Shown: piece by piece, positions 7,222-10,974 of the stretch
Layout: each line of letters opens with the position of its first letter
Position numbering within the stretch: the first letter of the stretch is position 1
NCBI GenBank assembly: GCA_050015355.1
Contig: JBEKBO010000145.1
Location: 1 to 10,974 of the forward strand
Reading direction: 5' to 3'
DNA length: 10,974 nucleotides
Source: CAWBRT01 sp050015355
Lineage (GTDB): Bacteria > Acidobacteriota > Terriglobia > Terriglobales > Acidobacteriaceae
Notes under the pieces: model-generated
Told to the model about the DNA's origin: nothing
What the model saw: the letters and a program-made list of their open reading frames with translations, nothing else
The model's database searches: none
Program-made: the position numbers and the translations under genes

Positions 7222-7475
7222 TCTTCGCAGGAGTTTGGACTGGCGCGGGTGACGGTGCGCAAGATGCTGCGCCATTCGGTACCGCCAGGAGATGTTCGTG
7301 CCGCTGGCGCACGCGCCAGGCACAGCGCAAGGCCGACTTCGGGCAGGCACAGGCGATTGTGGCTGGTGTGGAATGCACGGCGTACTATCTTGCCATCGAT
7401 CTTCCGCAGTTGGAAGACATCCTTGTGATGGCCTGCCCGGCGGAGACCACGGAAGCATTCTTGGAAGGCTTCGAT
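7222..7475 (+). pseudogene. istA: IS21-family transposase IstA fragment, internally deleted and frameshifted
   Basis: Three blocks of an IstA-like DDE transposase can be read. EFGLARVTVRKMLRHSVPPG (7231-7290) is the N-terminal helix-turn-helix. EMFVPLAHAPGTAQ (about 7289-7330, different frame) and ADFGQAQAIVAGVECTAYYL continuing to ACPAETTEAFLEGF (7332-7472, third frame) come from the start of the catalytic core; the Asp of ADFG is the expected first catalytic residue. Roughly 75 residues between the first two blocks are missing, with the join in CCAGGAGATG, and one extra base at about 7331 shifts the frame again. The rest of IstA and the helper ATPase IstB are absent. The fragment starts exactly where the catalase fragment ends, so insertion of this element probably contributed to loss of the catalase 5' end. 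Confidence 0.75.
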
Positions 7476-7990
7476 CGGAATGAGAATACAGTCTGTTCGA
7501 TGGCCCATAGAATTAGCGGACAAACGATGCACAATAGAACAACGCTAAACACGATCAACGAACTTGGGAGGAACCACATATTTCTACCCCTCGTATTTCC
7601 GATACTCTGATCCGGTTAGAACTTCTCCGGCCGAATTAATTAAACAGCGGCGTTCCTAAGTCTTATGTAAAAGGTGCATAGAAAGTTCATTAATGCGCGG
7701 AGTTGATGTTTGCCTGATCGTCATCTCCTCCAACAAGCCGACCGAAGTGATGACGGGCGGGTCTCCGCGTCGAAGTAACTCACGCACCGCGGCGGGTCCG
7801 GATCCGTCGAGGCGGACTCGATCTACGATCGAGCGACGGTCTGGTACGTGAGTACGCCCGTGCTCTTGTCCACCGCATGCGAATAGCGCCGTTGCTAAGT
7901 CATGCGAGGAGCGCTTGGTGTACAAAAGCTGAACTCAGCGAAGGTGCTAATTCAGATCAAACCAAGGAGGCTCCGCACAGATAATATGTA
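7476..7990. other. Non-coding or heavily decayed region
   Basis: No intact gene is visible. A minus-strand frame at 7656-7925 contains VRELLRRGDPPVITSVGLLEEMTI, which vaguely resembles the C-terminal tail of SelA-like PLP enzymes, but there is no supporting upstream domain and no ribosome binding site. I therefore do not annotate it as a gene. Confidence 0.4.
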
Positions 7991-8101
7991 TTAAAAGTTC
8001 ACTTCGCCAAAGTACATGTGGTCGAGGATCGTGAGTCCCCAATCCTTGACCCGTTCCCAGACCGACTTGGATCGAGTTGCACTGATCAGATTCATTGCCA
8101 T
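7991..8101 (-). CDS. Small 36-residue hypothetical protein with strong ribosome binding site
   Basis: The ORF encodes a 36-residue peptide running from MAMNLISATRSKSV through WERVKDWGLTILDHMYFGEVNF. The ATG at 8099-8101 is preceded by AAGGAGGG with eight or fewer bases between, the best Shine-Dalgarno in this half of the window. The N-terminal part is polar and basic; the C-terminal part (VWERVKDWGLTILDHMYF) could form an amphipathic helix with aromatic residues. There is no signal peptide or clear membrane span. I do not recognise the family. It stands alone, with about 420 non-coding bases before the divergent lipoprotein gene. It could be a genuine small protein, or the 5' remnant of a longer gene broken by a stop or frameshift. 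Confidence 0.5.
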   Translation of the reverse strand: MAMNLISATRSKSVWERVKDWGLTILDHMYFGEVNF

Positions 8102-8525
8102 TGTCATTCCCTCCTTGCGGAACGATCAACTACGCTTTAGTAGATGAGCCAAGCTGCATTCTGGTCGCAACATTGGCGAAATTTCATAAGGCGCGTGTTT
8201 TCTTTCATGGGTACGTTTGCTTTTGTCGAGGTGCCATTTCGTTGTCGCGGCTACTGCTAACGGAGTTTTGCATTTTTATAAATTGTTTACAAAGGCGAAA
8301 AAGGCAGGAAGCACAACCGCAACAAACAACGAGTAATTGCGGCTAAACAAACTTTTCATCGATGCAGCATTTCATTAACCCGCATCGCCGCGTCGGCTAG
8401 CACATCTAATACGTATGACGGTCGAACTTGGGACAAGGAAACAAGTCCTTCGAGGCGGCGTCATGTGGTTGACTTTTAAAGAGCCGACGATGATTTCGGC
8501 GAATGTGAAAGGAACGTTACATCTA
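8102..8525. other. Divergent intergenic region
   Basis: It separates the small minus-strand ORF from the plus-strand lipoprotein gene and must hold both promoters. CCGCAA/TTGCGG (about 8318-8343) could form a short hairpin, and an A/T-rich stretch lies near 8270-8300. A frame at 8095-8346 has no ribosome binding site and no recognisable similarity. Confidence 0.45.
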
Positions 8526-8801
8526 ATGAAGAGTTTTAGAATTCTCGCAATGGTTACAATTCTGGCACTTGGCTTCACCTTGAGCGCATGCAATACAGCA
8601 GGTTCGGCTGCAACCGCCGCGTCGGATAACGGCAACATGTCTACTCAGCAGAGCCAGAGCACTGCATCGAGCACGAACATGTCCACCGACACGAATTCCG
8701 ATAAGAACCTTTCGGGCACAATGGGGCAATCAAACCATCCGAATGACAACAGTAAGAATCCGTTCTGGAGTCCGGAACCAGGGGACTACATCGGCTACTA
8801 A
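8526..8801 (+). CDS. Small predicted lipoprotein
   Basis: This 91-residue protein has a classic lipoprotein signal: MKSFRILAMVTILALGFTLSAC, with lipobox LSAC and the lipidated Cys at residue 22. The mature part is rich in Ser, Thr, Asn and Gln (about 28-75), suggesting a flexible linker, and ends in NPFWSPEPGDYIGY. It should be anchored in the inner or outer membrane. The start at 8526 is chosen because the signal peptide begins there; AAAGGAA lies about 12 bases upstream, somewhat distant. A longer in-frame extension to 8415 would bury the signal sequence and is unlikely. No domain is recognised and no operon partner is visible. A strong hairpin follows 33 bases after the stop. Confidence 0.75.
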   Translation: MKSFRILAMVTILALGFTLSACNTAGSAATAASDNGNMSTQQSQSTASSTNMSTDTNSDKNLSGTMGQSNHPNDNSKNPFWSPEPGDYIGY

Positions 8802-8831
8802 AGCTGACCAAAACCGATCGCGTATACTTTG

Positions 8832-8876
8832 GGGGCAGGCCACTGAAGGCCTGCTCCAAACTTTTGGGGGGCGTTT
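8832..8876 (+). terminator. Putative terminator hairpin after the lipoprotein gene
   Basis: GGGCAGGCC-ACTGAA-GGCCTGCTCC (about 8832-8856) forms a ten-pair, GC-rich stem with one G-T pair. A T6 tract occurs only at about 8873-8879, after an intervening CTTTTGGGGGGCG. Position and stability suit a terminator, but the displaced T-tract weakens the call. Confidence 0.5.
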
Positions 8877-8984
8877 TTTGTTTGCGCGTAAAGGCTGGGC
8901 GCAACCATGCAATCTTCCCGTGAATAGTTGTCTACTCATTTGGTCGTTGCGGCCTGTTTTCAAGAGGCCAGAACAAAATTGGGG

Positions 8985-9329
8985 AAGTCCTCGAACGAGT
9001 GCCAACTCGCTGAAGAAGTCCTTGCCGGCAGCTTCCTCGACGAACTCCCAGCCCGGCTTATCGGGGACAAAGCCAATGACTCGGGCAGGCTCGACGAAAG
9101 GCTCGAAGCCGAGTGCGGCATCGAGCTAATCGCATCGAATCGCCGACAACGAAAAAAGACGCAGGACGGACGAAAGCTACGGAGATACAAAAGGTGCTGG
9201 AAGGTAGAACGGCTTTTTGCCTGGTTGCACTGGTTCCGCAGACTCGTCAGCCGCTACGAGTACCAAATCGAGAACTTTCTCGGCATGGTCCACCTCGCCT
9301 GCCTCAAACTCTTGCTAAGGCATTTATGA
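8985..9329 (+). pseudogene. IS5-type transposase, C-terminal fragment
   Basis: The frame runs from about LAEEVLAGSFLDELPARLIG to the stop TGA at 9327-9329 and covers the last 115 or so residues of an IS5/IS4-superfamily DDE transposase. Recognisable blocks are LIGDKANDS (catalytic Asp region; the family usually has GDKAYDSD, so Tyr and Asp are changed), NRRQRKKTQDGRKLRRYKR, and WKVERLFAWLHWFRRLVSRYEY, which carries the catalytic Glu. The tail LGMVHLACLKLLLRHL is typical. The N-terminal half with the first catalytic Asp is missing, and nothing upstream of about 8985 resembles it. ATGAGACCGGTTCTA (9326-9340), just after the stop, looks like the right terminal inverted repeat of such an element. 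No matching left end is in the window. Confidence 0.85.
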
Positions 9330-9340
9330 GACCGGTTCTA
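9325..9340. repeat. Probable right terminal repeat of the IS5-type remnant
   Basis: TATGAGACCGGTTCTA overlaps the transposase stop codon and lies where the right end of the element is expected. From memory, related IS5 elements end in similar TATGAGA..GGTTCTA sequences. The reverse-complement partner is not found, as expected for a left-truncated copy. Confidence 0.4.
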
Positions 9341-9344
9341 GGAC

Positions 9345-9442
9345 TTGTGTCTCGCCATAATCTTGATCTTCTTTTGAAACAGCAGCTTACAAAGGGTTTT
9401 GAAAAACACCGGTTTCTGCTAAAACTCACCCATGTTCCCACC
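9345..9442. repeat. Leader region of the rve-type IS, similar to 6763-6857
   Basis: This block begins within five bases of the IS5-type right end and precedes the rve transposase. It shares CTTTTGAA(A/G)CAGCAGCTT and flanking sequence with 6763-6857, which identifies it as part of a repeated element. Confidence 0.55.
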
Positions 9443-9453
9443 TTCTTCGGCTG

Positions 9454-9988
9454 TTGCTCGGGTCACTGATTCTCCTGCTGTACTCACGTCGTGACCTGAT
9501 GCTGGAGAATCTGGCCCTGCGTCAACAGCTCGTGGTCTTCAAGGCGCGCAATCCGAGACCGGGCCTCTCAGCGCCTGACAAACTGTTCTGGGTCTTGGCC
9601 CGACGATTTTGGACCGGATGGAGAAAAGCCCTCGTGGTGGTCACGCCGGAAACCGTCGTTCGCTGGCACCGCGTCGGTTTTCGCTTGTATTGGACTTGGC
9701 TATCACGCCACAAGGCTCGGCTCGGGAGAAAACGGATCAGCAAGGAAGTGCGCGAGCTGATCTTCCAAATGGTCGCCGAGAATCCCACCTGGGGCGCTCC
9801 GCGTATCCACGGAGAATTACAAATGCTCGGCTTCGAGATTTCGGAGCGAACCGTTTCGCGTTGGGTACGACGCGCCCCCAGAAAACCGGAACCCGCACAA
9901 CGTTGGCGGGCTTTCCTGCGGAACCATCGCGAAGTCATAGCTGCGATGGATTTCTTCAGGGTCCCGACCTTCACGTTTAGCGTACTTC
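9454..9988 (+). pseudogene. rve-domain (IS3/IS481-like) transposase, 3'-truncated
   Basis: This is the N-terminal half of a DDE transposase with an integrase core. RRDLMLENLALRQQLVVFKA is the conserved N-terminal helix, and RRFWTGWRKALVVVTPETVVRWHRVGFRLYW follows. RKRISKEVRELIFQMVAENPTWGAPRIHGEL is the HTH region ahead of the core. AAMDFFRVPTFTF holds the first catalytic Asp. Homology stops after FSVL(R)C near 9988; related proteins continue with YCFFVIAHDRRR and supply the second Asp and the Glu, about 180 further residues that are absent. The frame then reads through meaninglessly to 10203, antisense to a GntR regulator. The start is uncertain (TTG at 9454 is the first in-frame choice). It cannot catalyse transposition by itself. 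Confidence 0.85.
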
Positions 9989-10267
9989 GATGCGGTCTGG
10001 CGTGGTATCGGCGATGTAGGTGCCGCTGCCTGCGGATGACTCTACGTAGCCCTCGGCCAGTAATTGATCGTAGACTTCCACAATGGTGTTGCGGGCGACT
10101 CCGAGTTCCTTCGCCAGTGCCCGTGAGGACGGTAGTTTGGCGCCTGTGGCAAGCCGCCCCGCTAGGATCGCCCTCTGCACTAACCGGTATATCTGGCGAT
10201 TAATTGGTTCACCCGACCCCTTCTCCAGGTACTGCAGGAGCCAGTCAGAAAGAATAAGCGACCGCAT
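9977..10267 (-). pseudogene. MocR-type GntR regulator reduced to its HTH domain
   Basis: This encodes 96 residues starting at ATG 10265-10267 (MRSLILSDWLLQYLEKG), with GGAGA nine bases upstream. The winged-helix GntR domain is complete: INRQIYRLVQRAILAGRLATG, LPSSRALAKELGVARNTIVEVYDQLLAEGYV, SGTYIAD. That spacing and sequence is typical of MocR/PdxR proteins, in which the domain is followed by a roughly 350-residue class I aminotransferase-like PLP domain. Here the protein ends after DTTPDRIEVR, exactly at the point where the convergent transposase loses its homology. Both genes therefore share one deletion or insertion breakpoint at about 9980-9990. Without the effector domain it might still bind DNA, but normal PLP-dependent regulation is lost. 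Confidence 0.85.
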
Positions 10268-10854
10268 AGTTGCACGTTCTCCGCCGATGCGCGTGCACAA
10301 CACTGAAAAACAACCAGATCAGTAGCATAGCTCGCGACGCGGCTTGAGAATATTCCTAGTCCGGAAAACGGGCTTTAAGATTAAGAACACAGCACTTCGC
10401 GCCGATATTTAGGCCCAAGACACACCACTGCGGACCGGAAAGCGCCAGTTGGAAGGCAGAGTACGATTCGGCGGATTGCGGCGTCCAATCAAAATTTCTT
10501 ATAAGCGCTAAACGGAATGAGAGTACATGAGTTCAGAGCCGAAATGAAAAGGTTTTGTATCTCCGGGCTGGGGGCGAAGCGGCGAGGTCAGTGCCTTCCT
10601 CGGAGCAAATCACCCTCTCGCGTCACGACGCTGTCGCGGTCCGAAACGGGCCTTTGGAAGCTGTCGGCATTAGTGAACAGGGACCTAGTGGAAACGCTCG
10701 TGGTCAGCCCAGCAAGAACAACTGGTAAAAAAGAGGTTAGCAATGCATGACTTGCAGGGTAGTGCGAATCATGCGGAGCTACGTAGGTATATTTGAAGAT
10801 GATGCGGCACTCTGGATTCAGCGAGAAAGCCAATGTTGACGCGCTTCCGCAGGC
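10268..10854. other. Non-coding region upstream of the MocR remnant
   Basis: I recognise no protein. Frames at 10517-10750 (plus) and 10588-10833 (minus) overlap each other, lack Shine-Dalgarno sequences and have unremarkable compositions. MocR genes are often divergent from their target gene, but no such target is visible here. Confidence 0.45.
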
Positions 10855-10923
10855 TAGAGCACCTGGGCTAAAACCAGGTGGCCTATGTTTGGCACAGCCA
10901 ATTCGCGGTAAGCTGTTGAAAAC
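10855..10923. repeat. CACCTG-hairpin motif, copy B, downstream of tRNA-Pro
   Basis: A 27-base block (10855-10881) forms the hairpin CACCTGG-GCTAAAA-CCAGGTG, followed by TAAGCTGTTGAAAAC (10909-10923), which ends three bases before the tRNA 3' end. It parallels copy A at 6536-6599. Relative to the tRNA (minus strand) it lies directly downstream and could be the processing or termination region of the transcript, although there is no T-tract. Confidence 0.55.
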
Positions 10924-10925
10924 AT

Positions 10926-10974
<49 letters not shown>

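Noticed and set aside
6837..7532. 231-codon minus-strand frame taken as one gene
   Set aside because: It is in the catalase frame only for about 20 residues (TGRPVGNTEF) and elsewhere is out of frame with catalase or antisense to IstA.
7656..7925. Possible SelA-like PLP-enzyme tail (RRGDPPVITSVGLLEE)
   Set aside because: The resemblance is short and from memory, without supporting upstream sequence; noted as a lead only.
10517..10750. 77-codon plus frame upstream of tRNA-Pro
   Set aside because: No Shine-Dalgarno, competing minus frame over the same bases, no recognisable family.

Overview
The window looks like a stretch of an Acidobacteriota chromosome. This is inferred from the protein style only: a TPR protein of the acidobacterial winged-helix/kinase-TPR type, ACS-family MFS transporters, and IS transposases of types I associate with that phylum. 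No rRNA or marker gene confirms the taxonomy. The window ends in a partial tRNA-Pro(CGG) gene on the minus strand. The most striking property is the density of broken genes: at least eight coding sequences are frameshifted, truncated or reduced to fragments.

Left part (1-6162). The 3' end of a TPR-protein gene is frameshifted by a perfect 49-bp tandem duplication. Next, on the minus strand, is an ACS-type MFS transporter that stops after about two thirds of its normal length. It is followed by an SDR oxidoreductase with a one-base frameshift in a C tract. After a 780-bp spacer with dyad symmetries come the two best-preserved genes: a full-length ACS-type MFS transporter and an exported bicupin protein, both on the plus strand with strong Shine-Dalgarno sequences. 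Transporter, SDR, transporter and exported bicupin read like a small uptake and catabolism cluster for an organic acid or sugar acid. The substrate cannot be named from sequence, and half of the cluster appears dead.

Middle (6163-8525). This is mostly non-coding and decayed. It holds a large imperfect inverted repeat, a hairpin motif that recurs beside the tRNA at the far end of the window, and a sequence similar to the leader of the IS further right. A multiply frameshifted catalase N-terminal fragment (minus) abuts a decayed IS21-type IstA transposase fragment (plus). Further on is a 36-codon ORF with a very good ribosome binding site.

Right part (8526-10974). A small predicted lipoprotein is followed by the C-terminal third of an IS5-type transposase. 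Directly behind it lies the N-terminal half of an rve/DDE transposase, which breaks off after its first catalytic Asp. The break falls on the end of a convergent MocR-type GntR regulator that has lost its aminotransferase domain. The tRNA-Pro gene closes the window. The picture is a gene-decay and insertion zone next to a tRNA gene. I found no convincing new defence, CRISPR or biosynthetic system.
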